Below are positions 24,815 through 35,033 of a stretch of 64,000 bases of DNA, piece after piece. Location: positions 25,339,001-25,403,000 of the forward strand of contig NC_133562.1 in the NCBI RefSeq assembly GCF_048773025.1. The letters are read 5' to 3'. The position numbers and the translations under genes were made by a program. The DNA is from Camelus bactrianus. Lineage: Eukaryota > Chordata > Mammalia > Artiodactyla > Camelidae. Numbering within the stretch: position 1 is the stretch's first letter; every line of letters starts with the position of its first letter. The notes under the pieces are model-generated. The model saw only the letters and a program-made list of their open reading frames with translations, did no database searches and was not told the DNA's origin.

Positions 24815-25770
24815 TGTCTGTCTGTCTGTCTGCCTGCTTGCCTGACAGTCTATCTATCTATCTATTATAGGAGGGGAGAGGATAGTCTTTGTCTGCGTGT
24901 TTCTGTGTGTCTATCTAATGGACGAGGAGGAGGCTAGAATGTCGGTCTATCTCTCTGCCTACCTATATCTCTGTCAATCTATCTATGCAAAGAAGGAGGC
25001 AGAGGAGGCAAGTGTGTTTCTCTATCTGCATAATTGAGGAGGAGAAGGAGGGTAGTGTGTGTGTGTGTGTATGTATGTGTGTGTGTGTGTGTGTGTGTGT
25101 CTGTCCATGACTATACTTTCTATCTAATGGAGGAGGAGGTGGAGGAAGCTAGCGTGACTTTCTGTCTGTCTGTCTGCAGATGCATCTAATGAAGTAGGAG
25201 GACGCTAGTGAGTTCGTCTGTCTGTCTATTGGAGGAGTTGAGTGTGTCTGTCTCTCAGTCTGTCTAATTGTTTCTTTATCTACTAGAGGAGGAGGCTAGT
25301 GTGCCTATCTATTTAAGCTATTGTAGTAGGAGGTGGAGGGTAGTCTGTCTGTCGCTATTATCTATCTACCTATCTACCTACCTATCAAGTGGAGGCATAC
25401 GAGCAGGGTAGTGTGTCTTTTCATCTATCTGTGTGTTGGAGGAGGAAGTTAGCGTGTCTATCTACTTACCTACCTTATTGAGGAGGAACAGGAGGCTGGT
25501 GTGTGTGTGTATCTGTCTGACAATCTATCTAATGGAGGAGGAGATCAGTGTGTCGATCTACCTACCTAATTGAGGAGTAGAAAGAGGCTTCTCTGTGTGA
25601 GTGTGTGTGTGTGTGTTTGTGTGTGTGAGTCTGTCTTTCTATCTATGTATGGGTGTACCTACATAATATAGGAGGGCGAGGAGTTTAGTATAACTATTTG
25701 TTAATAAACGAATGAAGAGACTAGTGTGTCTGCCTCTCTATTTATATGTGTGTCTCTCTGTGTATTGGAG
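24815..25770 (+). repeat. TCTA/TCTG and GGAGGAGG composite minisatellite
   Basis: Runs of TCTG, TCTA and TG alternate with purine islands. A loose unit of about 60-90 bases can be seen: CTATCTAATGGAGGAGGAGG, then CTAGTGTGTCTGTC. I count roughly a dozen degenerate units. It separates the two blocks of the 195 bp satellite. Confidence 0.9.
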
Positions 25771-25774
25771 GAAG

Positions 25775-27655
25775 CCTCCCAGGACTCGACTGACCTGAAG
25801 GGATGTCAAATGCCACCCTGAAGCAGTAGAAGGACCCCAGAGAGCAGGCTGAGGGGGACTCGGGAGGAAATCCTCAGGTTTTCCTGGGAGGCCCAGTCCT
25901 TCGCTGCTGCCCGGTCTGCAGCTGTCCTGCCCCCTGGGCATAGCACGCCATCATCCCTGGAGCAGGCAACCACAGGGAAGGGCACCCAGTGAACCTGGGG
26001 TAGCAGATGGCGCCCGCAGAGAAGGCTGAGGGGAACAGGGGAAGAAATTCAAAGTCTTTCCTGGGCAGCCACCGCACCCCGCTGCCACCCTCCGTGTAGC
26101 CGTCCAGCCCCTGCCCCTTCCACTGCCTCGAGGGCGCACCGAGCCCACCTCTAGGGAGGAAGACAACAAGGAGATGTGCACCCAGTGAATCTGGTGTAGC
26201 AGAGGGCGTCCCCAGAGAAGGCTGAGGGGGACATGGGAGGAAATCCACAGGCTTGCCTGCGCAGACCTCCCCCCCACCGCCCTCTCTGCAACCGCCCCAC
26301 CCACTCCCCCGCTCCCTGGGCATAACTCGCTAGCATCCTGGGAGACTGCCAACATCGGGAAGTGCACCCAGTGAACCTGGGGTAGCAGAGGGCGCCGCCA
26401 GACCAGGCTGAGGGTGACAGTGGAGGAAATCCAAAGCTTACCTGTGCAGCCTCCGTCCCCCGCTGCCGCACTCTCTATAGCCGCCCCGCCCCCGCGCCAT
26501 AGAAGGACCCTGAGCGCACCGCGCCTTCCTCTGGGGAGCCAGCCATCAAGGAGATGTGCACCCACTGAACCTCAGGCTGCATATGGCGCCCACAGAGCAG
26601 GCTGAAGGGGAAACGGGAGGAAACCCACAGGCTTTCCTGGGCAGCCTTGGCCCCCAGCTGGCGCCCTCTCTCTAACAGCCCCGTCCCAAGCATTTCACCG
26701 CCCACTGAGCGCAACCGCACCCGCTTACAGGGAGCCAGCCAACAAGGAGATGTTCACCAAGTGAACCTGGGGTAGCAGTGGGCGCCCCAGAGCAGGCTGA
26801 CGTGCACAAGGCTAGAAACCCACAGGCATGCCTGGGCTGCCCCTATCCATCGCTGCTGCCCTGTCTGCAGACGCCCCGCCCCCTCCCCCGACCCCGCCCC
26901 CTGGCCTTACCGCGCCAGTATCCTAGGAGCCAGCCAACACGGGGAATTGCACCCAGTGAAGCTGGGGTAGCAGAGGGCGCCCCCGGAACAGGCTGAGGGG
27001 GACAGTGGAAGAAATGCACAGGCTTCCGTGGGCAGCCCCCATCCTTTGCTGCTGCCCTGTCTGCAGACGCCCCGCCCCCTCCCCGACCCCGCCCCCTGTG
27101 AATACCACGCCGGCATCTCAGGAGCCGGCCAACACGGTGAAGGGCACCCCGTGAACCTGGGGTAGAAGAGGGCGCCCATGGAGCAGACTGAGGGGAACAC
27201 AGGAGGAATCCAAAGCTTACCTGCGCAGCCCCCCCCTCGCTGCCTCATTCTCTGCAGACACCCCGCCTCCGCCCCACAGAAGGACCCCTGAGCGCACCGT
27301 GCCCGCCTCCAGGGAGCCAGAAAATAAGGTGATGTGCACCCACTGAACTTCAGGCAGCAGAGGGCGCTCTCAGTGCAGGTTGAAGGGGACACGGGAGGAA
27401 ACCCACAGGATTCCCTGGGCAGTCCCGCCCCCCGATGCCGCACTCTCTGCAGCCTCCCCGCCTTCGCTAACGCCACCACCCTTGAGGGCACAGCGCCCGC
27501 CTAGAGGGAGCCAGCCAGCACTTGGATGTGCAGAAGGTGAACCTGGGGTATCAAACGCAGAACCCAGGTCAGGCCAAGGGGGACATGGGAGCAAAGATTC
27601 AGGTTTAGTGGGGAGCCCCGCCTTTCCACTGCAGCCCCTGACAGAAACTCTGAAC
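25775..27655 (+). repeat. 195 bp satellite, second block
   Basis: About ten monomers in the same orientation as the first block, with the AACCTGGGGTAGCAGAGGGC core in several. They do not follow the regular five-type order, so this block looks older or less homogenised. It ends in a copy of the terminal variant seen at 24253-24460. Confidence 0.9.
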
Positions 27656-28320
27656 CACGAAACCATCACGACACTCTTACTCTCTATGCTTATTCCTGAA
27701 AAAGTGAGCTCTCTACTGGAGTAAAGATGGTTCCCGTCAGAGATGTATGGCTCCCTGTCCCAAGGTCCAGAAGAAGAGAAAAGGAAAGATTCCTGGTTCC
27801 GACGGTTCCATTTTGTCACCTTAGAGATCTAGTTCTCCGTGTGGCTGTGGTGGAATCTGCAATATCTTGCCTCAGAGTTCCCTTTTTTTGGCTTACTAGG
27901 GGAGCCGCATTAGCTGAGGTCGCCGCGCTCTGGCTCTTGTCAGGATCCCGGTGCTGAGGCAGCCCCTTCCCCCCACCCCCACTCCTTGTTATTTTGATCG
28001 TGCAAACTGGGTGCCAGCTGCGTGAACCGTGCACCTGGCGGCCAGGATTGCCCCGCCCCCACGCGATGTGTCCCCAGTCCCTCGGCGTCCCTCACTGCTA
28101 CCAGCTAGCTCCAGGAAGGGTGCGAGCTGGCTTCCACTGCCGTCCTTCCTCCTTCCTGTCCAGGCGGGCCCTCCTTTGACGCTAGTGGGCCCGAAACCTT
28201 CTCTCCTGCGCTGCATACAATGAAGAAATTCCTCAGCGTTTCCAGCCGCTAGAGGGCGCTCTTCTCCTCTCTTTGGTCCCCTTCAGCGCTTACAGTGGAA
28301 ATGTAGGAGGTGGGAAGGGC
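27656..28320. other. Unique-looking segment between satellite and MER2
   Basis: About 660 bases with no family I recognise. It contains GC-rich, CpG-bearing sequence at 27900-28190 and the strong CTCF-like site at 28246. An open frame at 27727-27957 shows no known domain. It could be part of an old LTR or a unique regulatory patch. Confidence 0.4.
28246..28259 (+). promoter_or_regulatory. CTCF-like core motif
   Basis: CCGCTAGAGGGCGC agrees with the CTCF core CCASYAGRKGGCRS at 13 of 14 positions. It is a single site outside the repeat arrays, in the same orientation as the motifs inside them. Confidence 0.55.
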
Positions 28321-28324
28321 TTGG

Positions 28325-28790
28325 GGGTTCTCCGTATCTAGGGGCTCCGGATCCAGCAGATTCAACTAACTGTGGGTTGAAAATAATCGGGAAAAAAACA
28401 AAAAGTTTCAGAAAGCGACACTTGAATTTGCCACACACCGGCAACTGCTTACATAGCATTCACGTTGCCTTCCATACCACGCGTCATCTAGAGATGACTT
28501 AAAATACACAGGAGGACACAGCGAAAGAGAATGTGACAATCAACGTATGCGTATGTTCATTTAGAACTGAAAAATTGTGCCCTACATTGGAATTCGACAC
28601 AACATTGTGAAATGACTATCACTTGGAGAAAAAAAAAATGTTTGTATGTAAAAAGTAAAGTACACGGGAGGATGCTTGTAATTCCACATAAGTCCTATGT
28701 CATTGTATACAAGAGGCGTCAGCATCATGGATGTTGGAATCCGTGGGGAGTCCTGGAACCAGTGCCCCATGGTTACCAAGGGATGGCTGG
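28325..28790. mobile_element. MER2-like DNA transposon (Tigger group), interrupted
   Basis: Both ends resemble the MER2 terminal repeats: CTCCGTATCTAGGGGCTCC at the left, and TCCTGGAACCAGTGCCCC followed by GGTTACCAAGGGATGGCTGG at the right. The interior has CTTACATAGCATTCACGTTG and TCTAGAGATGACTTAAAATA as in the family. It is non-autonomous, with no transposase frame. A short element interrupts it at 28517-28654. Confidence 0.75.
28517..28654 (+). mobile_element. Short retroposon inserted in MER2
   Basis: A stretch of about 138 bp ends in ACTTGGAG, a run of ten A and a short tail. It is flanked by near-identical 18-base copies, TTAAAATACACAGGAGGA (28499-28516) and GTAAAGTACACGGGAGGA (28655-28672), that look like a target-site duplication. 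The body contains ATTGGAATTCGACACAACAT and ATTGTGAAATGACTAT, resembling the 3' tail shared by camelid SINE/LINE copies. Confidence 0.55.
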
Positions 28791-28992
28791 AAGCCCAGGC
28801 TCCTTATCCTAGCCTGTCATGTCCCCACGTGGTCTGAATCCTGCCTGTACCACACTCCCCTGGTCACTCTCCTCCAGCCCTGCCTCCAGACTGCCCTCTT
28901 CGTCTGGAACAGCCCAAGCTCACTGCACTTCACGTCTGAACTCTAGAAATACCAGTTACTTTCTGAGCACGGCTCTGTTTCAAAAACACGGG

Positions 28993-29652
28993 CTGCATTG
29001 CCACTAGAGAAGGCAGGATGGAGGTTCCTTAAAAAACTAAAAATAGACTTACCTTATGATCCAGCCTTCCCATGCCTGGGGATACGTCAGGAGAAAACTC
29101 TAATTCAAAAATTCACATGCACCTCAATGCTCACAGCAGCCCTATTTGTAATAGCCAGGACATGGAACCAACACAAACGTCCATCGCCTGGTGACTTGAG
29201 AAAGAAGCAGTGGTTATTTATAAAGCGGAATACTATACAGCCATGAAATCGATAAAACGATGCCATTTGCAGCAACACGGATGGACACAGAGCTAGTCAT
29301 TCTGAGTGAAGTAAGCCAGAAGAGAGAAAAATGCTATATGATACCACTTCCATGCAGAATCTAAAAAAAAAAAAAAGGCACAAATGAACTTAACGACAAA
29401 AGAGGAAGAGACCCACAGACATAGAGAAAAAAACTTATGGTTACCCGGGAGGGAAGGGGGTGGGAAGGGGTAAATCTGGGAATTGGAAAAATACCCCTCT
29501 TGGGGAGGGATGGAAATGGTAGCTATCATGAGTGTGGTGATGGTTTTCTGGGTGTAGACATCTATGGAAATTCACCAAATACTACATGAGAGAAGTGTCT
29601 AATTTACGGAACAGAAATCGTACCACAATAAAAGTGTTAAAAAAAAAAAAAG
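28993..29652 (+). mobile_element. LINE-1 3' end fragment
   Basis: This is a 5'-truncated L1 carrying phrases known from the end of L1 elements: TATGATCCAGCCTTCCCATG, CAGCAGCCCTATTTGTAATA, GGAATACTATACAGCCATGA and AGTGAAGTAAGCCAGAAGAG. It then has a 3'UTR with CAATAAAAGTG and a terminal A run at about 29639-29652. No intact frame remains. It is of old mammalian type. Confidence 0.85.
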
Positions 29653-31155
29653 AGATGGGCTGCGTTGTGTCCTCTGTTTGCATGTGTCTTCAGGGAGGCC
29701 TCAAGGGGGCGGTGCTGGCCTTCCTGCCAACAGGATGACATGAAGCCCGAACAACCCATCGATGGGAAGAAGAAAAGAGCCACGGTCACATGTGGACCCC
29801 AAACTTAGACAGGGTGCACGGGTGATATTTGTCGACAATCCAGCGAGGTTCCGGAAAGAGCTAGAGGCCGGGGCAGCAAACCGGGAGTGGCACTAAGGAG
29901 CATCGTGGCGCAGAGGCTGGACTGGGGGCCCGCAGGCTCCTCCCAGGAGGAGCTTCAGGGTTTGGGAGGTGGCTAACGTGCCTGCTTCGTGTCACCAGCA
30001 AGTGAAGCCACCTGTGGAAAATCAGCTGGAATCCTGAGCCAGGTCAGTCCTGGGTGATGCGGTAAAGGCTCCTAGCAGAGGGAGCGCCAGACGGTCAGTG
30101 AACCAAGCAACAGGCTGCTGAGATTCCGGCCTGTGTTTATCGTGCTTTCCGTGTCTCACTGCATTTCAGTGTCACCCGGAGGAATTGGGGCGGTGTTTGG
30201 AGGCTGATGGCCTCTCGGTTCCTCATCAGCCTCCAAGCCCCCAAGCCCTCTCTGGGCAGATCTCGGGCGAGCGCCTTCCCTTGTTCAAACAAAAGCCTTC
30301 CCACCCTCGCCTGTGGTGAGCTTTTGTTTGTTTAATTGATGGGAATGAGGATACCTTACAGCCCCCTCAGGCCCTTCCTTAGGGCTTCTGCCCTTACACC
30401 CCGGCAAGGGCCCCCCACCCCCACCCCACAGCTGCCCTGGGTCCTGCACTACACAGGGTCCCTCTGGCCCTGACGCTCCCTCTGGACAAGCCCTACACGG
30501 GGTGGAGTCCGCCAGGCCAAGGGGACACGCCAATTGGCTCACTCCGGGCTCTGGAATCCCAGGACCCCGAATGCCCAGCCCCAGCAGCCCCTGACCCACT
30601 TCTGGTGTCCGCACCGGCTCTCCCCGGAGTTGAGCTTCCCAGGACTCACAGAGAGGCCAACGGGCAGCTGTAGGCATGGAGGGTATGGACAGAGCCTGGA
30701 TGTGAGGTCCGAGTGTCCCCCTGTGCACATCCAAGGCCCCTTGGGGCAAGGGATGGACCCAGCATTGGGAAGAAAAGGGTCAGGCTAGTGGTCCGAGACT
30801 GGGAATCGGCTCTCCCCACACTGTCACTTTCTTGGCGGGACTCCCCTGAGTCTGGGAATTGTAAAGTTGAGCCTGGCCTTCCCCCTTCTAATAAATGTGT
30901 ATTTGTAAAGGCAGGAGTTTAGAACCTACTGCACTTAAAATGTTTACATATATTAAGGATGGGAACTCCCAGGGATGCTCTGGCCCTGCACTTCCAAAGG
31001 TCCAGAGCAGTTATGTTTGCTCTGTTGAGACTGCAAGAGGAAAAGACCACCTCCAGAGAGGAGGGGCTCCTGATTCACGCCCCGAAGGGAGGAGCTTCTG
31101 AGCGGATGAAACAATGGACACTGAGACCCTCGAGTGCATGTTGGTTTCGAATGAC
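29653..31155. other. Intergenic, nothing recognised
   Basis: Mixed sequence with no exon-like block. It is AT-richer after 30880. An AATAAA-like TAATAAATG occurs at 30889 without any associated gene evidence. Confidence 0.55.
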
Positions 31156-31159
31156 GTCA

Positions 31160-31395
31160 AAGGTGTGTGTGACGTGTGTGTGTGTGTGTGTGTGCACACG
31201 CGTGCCCCTGGGGACGTGTGTGGTACGTGAGAGTGACTTCACGTGTGTGTGCGCGCCTGAGGACGTGTGTGGTTGTGTGTATGTTGTGGGTGTGTGTGGG
31301 GTGCATGAGTCCAAGTGTGTGTGAGCGTGGGGATGTATGTGGAGCAGAGTCAGTGTGTCCGCACGTGCGCTTGTGTGTACGTTCATGCGTTCGTT
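31160..31395 (+). repeat. TG-rich imperfect microsatellite
   Basis: GTGTGTG runs are broken by ACGTGTG and CGCGTG variants over about 230 bases. This alternating purine-pyrimidine sequence with CpGs can adopt Z-DNA. It lies just 5' of the macrosatellite. Confidence 0.95.
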
Positions 31396-31500
31396 TTAAG
31401 AATAGTAGAAGTTGTCCTTTAGAAGGCTAAAGTAGTAAAAGTTGTATTGTGTCCCTCACTGTACAATTCAAAATGAAAATAATCTTCAACCACCAAGAGG

Positions 31501-31969
31501 TACCCGGCGCTCGCGATTGGCTGAGCCGGACCAGCGCCCCTGGGCGAGGCCAGCCCACACGCAGCGGACGCGGGTCCCGCCCACACGTAGCGGCCGCGGG
31601 TCCCGCCCGGCTGGTGCGCATGCGCGCAGTCCCAAGAGGACAGAGTCTGCGCACACCCCCACCCGGCCTCCGTCTCACGCCGCGGCTCACTCCCGTGTCC
31701 GCGGAGGCTTGTCGGCTCGGAGAGACAGCAAGAGCTGCGGCCGGCAGGGGGCTGTGCGGACCCCAGGCGGCTGCGGTGGCGCCGGCCTGTGGAAAATGCC
31801 ACCAGGCGGCGCTTCGGTTCGTTGCTCAAGTGACGGCCGTTCCCCACCCCCCCCACCCCTGAACACCCTGCGACCGCCGAGGAAGAACCGGCCCGCGCAG
31901 TGAGTACCGCACCGAGACGCTTCGGCGGGAACGAGGCCAACGGCCGGCTGTGCCGGTTGCGCCCCTGAG
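31501..31969 (+). promoter_or_regulatory. CpG-island promoter and exon 1 of macrosatellite unit 1
   Basis: Motifs are an inverted CCAAT box (ATTGG, 31516-31520), an NRF1 palindrome TGCGCATGCGC (31615-31625) and a CTCF-like CCACCAGGCGGCGC (31799-31812). They are followed by a CTGAG|GTGAGT splice donor with GT at 31970. There is no TATA box. This is the architecture of a housekeeping-type promoter with a short non-coding first exon. Confidence 0.6.
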
Positions 31970-31971
31970 GT

Positions 31972-32000
31972 GAGTGCGGGCGGCGGCGGCGGAGGCGGCC

Positions 32001-32035
<35 letters not shown>

Positions 32036-32036
32036 A
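31972..32036 (+). repeat. Expanded CGG tract just after the donor, unit 1
   Basis: About 19 CGG triplets with two interruptions. Other units carry only 6-9 triplets at the same place. Confidence 0.9.
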
Positions 32037-32242
32037 GGGCGCGGGACGCGGGAAGGAGGGGGTTGCGGCGGCTGCCACCCCGGGTCCCTGCGGCGGAGGG
32101 AGGCCTCGCGGGCCTCTGCGGGGCGGGGAGGGCCGGCGCCGTCAGTGTTTAGTCTCAGCTATTCTGATGTCTAGTTTTGTGCCCTTTGCTATGTCCAATC
32201 CTATATGAATTTCTGTTTTTATCTGATCGCATGGGACTAGCC

Positions 32243-32400
32243 CAGTGGTTCTCCAATTGGCTGGACATTCAAATTGCTTGGAAAACTTTTTAAAAACATA
32301 GGGGCCTGCAGCCTTCCCCAGACAAGTTAATTCAGAATTTCTGAAGGTGGGGCTGAGGCATTAGTATTTTCTTAAGCTCCCTGTGTGATTATAATGAGTC
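32243..32400 (+). mobile_element. MER5A-like DNA transposon relic, unit 1
   Basis: The sequence runs from CAGTGGTTCTCCAATTGGCT through AATTCAGAATTTCTGAAGG and TTAGTATTTTCTTAAGCTCC, with the order of the hAT-group MER5A element. It is old, non-autonomous and was amplified passively with the unit. Confidence 0.8.
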
Positions 32401-32563
32401 CAACAATCACTCCCAATTCTAATAAAACGTTCTGACATTTTATAAAACTTGCCGATTGAGAACCTCAGCATGTGTTTCAAATGAGTTCAGAGGAGAGAGT
32501 TTCCAGTGTTAGGTGTTGGTGTTTGTTCTATCAGTTGCATTCACAATGTAGGCTGACAAGGGG

Positions 32564-32595
<32 letters not shown>

Positions 32596-34524
32596 AAGGA
32601 AAAAAAAAATTAACAGGGAAGGTAGACACGCCGTGCAAACGAGAGCTCAATCACAGAAGAGCTGTCTCCAGGAGACCAAAGTCATGCTCTTTAACATTCT
32701 AAGTGATAGGTTTGTGCAGTGAACCAAATCTGAGCAGTTCCAATGTTTGAAAATGTAATGACTTGAATAGAAATACTAATATACCCTTCAAGGTCATGAA
32801 ACAGTTCCTTGGCCCTAGGAAACGTGTAACTTCTGTGAGCTCATGTAGGTCAATTTGATGGGCCTCTTATAACCTTAAGATTCATCTTGCTCCTTATCTT
32901 TCCTCTGCATTAAAATATGTTAATACCAGCTTTGGAATCAAATCAATTCTTTTCTTTTTAAATCTGCCTTTTTAAAAGTTCCTTTATATTTCCAGAATTA
33001 CCAAGGAGTTGTTAAAAATTACCGTATTTTCTACCTCTGAATGAAATTAAGCAAAGACCGAAGTACGAAAAGGTCATCGAAACAAGAGACTATAAAAGAA
33101 ACCTGAGAATAGCGGTACACTGCTAATGATAGCCTAAAATTTAATTTAAAGTCAGTCCTGAAACTGTGTAATGGTTAAGGATTGAGTTTCTATCCTCATC
33201 CACATGTTTAAAGAATCTTCTGTATTGGCTATCTCTAACCAAATTAGTGGGAATGGGAGAGGGCGGGGAACAGCTCACTAAGAATCTACTCATCTATAGT
33301 CCTTTTATCTTTTCATTTAGAAGGGTAAGCTACTGAATGTCATATATATAATGCGGTACATAAAATGTGATAAATGCTGCACCTAACACACAAAGTCTAC
33401 AATAGACCATAGATCTACAAAGGACTATGATCTATGGAGCAGAACTAGCAGAGTTAACATCAACCCAGTTCCTAGCAAACGTTGCTAACTTATGGCCATA
33501 GCTATCATTTCAGACCCAATACCCCCGTTATAAAAGCAAATATTCTGTAGACCCCCTTCCCTTCTAAATGAGGCACTCTATCTTCAAGTATAATTTTTAA
33601 CCTAATTTAAGTCAATTTAGAATAATGGAATATATGTTATTGTACCTTCATAACTATACTATATTCCTATTCCTACACCCCGCTTAATTATAATAAGTAA
33701 GTTAGGATCAGGGAAAGCAATATGAGAAATTATCCCACACGGGAAGTTCAGGAAAAATGAAAGAGCAAAGGCAGAGATGGACTCTAAGCTAATAGCAGAC
33801 CAGTGTTATCTGTAGACGATCACAGACAAAGGGGGAAAAATACTTAACTGGAGTATGTATAACATGCTAAGATAAATGACAATCTGTCAATGTTGACCAA
33901 GAGTGAGGAAGTTTGATATTCTTGTGAATGAGCTATTTCTAAACGTACTTATAAAACAATTCAGTGTGTTATGACACGAGTTAAGAGTGCCAATGAAGTG
34001 CCCTGGAAACATTTCATCCCAGAGCCAGCCACATGTCCAAAGATGCATTCGGTCTGTGGTGGGAAAGATAAGCGGGCCGGGGGCTCCAGATGAGGGGAGC
34101 CGTGTAGCAAGTTGGGGCAAGGACGCAGATGCCAAAGCTGGGCCTGTCCGACAGGGAGCTCAGGAGGGACTCAGCTGCTGCTTTGGGAGGTGGCAGGAGG
34201 TGGGGGGAGGGGATAGCCCGACCCTGGCTCCTGAAGCACCCCTCCCCTCCCTTCCTACTTGGGTCCCACACAGCGCCCCTCACTCCATCCTGCCTTGGCC
34301 TACCTGTGCCCCACATACACCCCGGTGCTTCCCTCCCCGTTGCCTGACCCCGAGCCTCCCTGCCTGCCTTCGACCATCCCCAGTACCCCCATCCTGCCGT
34401 GACCTACCTGCACCTGGGGCTCCATCCTGCTTCCCTGCTGGGGACTGGCCTTCTTGGACATGTGCGTCTCCTGGCAAGCTCTGGAGCCCTGAAGTACCTG
34501 AAATAACCGTACGTTCAGGAAAAG

Positions 34525-34530
34525 AATAAA
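34525..34530 (+). terminator. AATAAA poly(A) signal, unit 1
   Basis: Canonical AATAAA in AAAAGAATAAAGCTC. It would end a plus-strand transcript begun at the unit's promoter. An acceptor-like TTTCCAG lies at 32989-32995. Units 2-6 have a better TATTTGCAG there. Confidence 0.45.
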
Positions 34531-35033
34531 GCTCAATGATAAAGAAAATCTCTATCATTTTATTCATTGAATCATGTTGTTTATGTTTACATATAAAGTA
34601 TGCATATCTGTGTGCATATGCATGGCTATATTTTGGGTTTTTATGTAATAAAATTACATATTAACATTTTATTTCTTTAAAACATTGACGCATTGTGGCA
34701 AAACGTTAGCATTTAAAAATCTTTCTTTTCAGAAATCAGATCGTATACAAATGCTTGAAGTTTCTTTTTCTCCTTTCCTTTATCCCATTCCCTTCTTTCC
34801 ATCCAAAGACGTAACCGTTATCCTGAAGTCAGTGTTGTTTTAATTTCCCAGCTGGGTTTGTTTTTTTTTTTTTTGCCAGTCCCGCGGCCTGGGGAGGGTG
34901 GGGCTCCGGCGAAAGGATGAGAGGCGGGTTCCCCCACCCCCGATCTCAGAGAAGCTCCCAAAAGGGCAGCGGCGTGCCCACCTGCCGCCACCTCAGGCGG
35001 CCGCGAACCATTCAAATCGCCCGCGCCAAGAGG

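Larger units (their letters stand above)
31491..35033 (+). repeat. 3.5 kb macrosatellite, unit 1
   Basis: This is the left edge of a direct tandem array. Homology begins at CCAAGAGGTACCCGG, inside the promoter part, so this unit lacks the poly-T and GC segment that precede that point in other units. The order is CpG island, splice donor, CGG tract, MER5A, AT-rich middle, purine/pyrimidine-rich block with a 180-codon frame (33987-34529), AATAAA at 34525, then a 14-T run at 34861. Unit 1 is the most diverged. It has the longest CGG tract and an A-run of about 30 near 32564. Confidence 0.95.

Noticed and set aside
28612-28812. Small frames within the MER2 region
   Set aside because: They fall entirely in transposon and inserted retroposon sequence.
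31970-32152. Poly-glycine frames beginning at the macrosatellite splice donor
   Set aside because: They start on the donor GTG or in the CGG tract and are translations of the triplet repeat.
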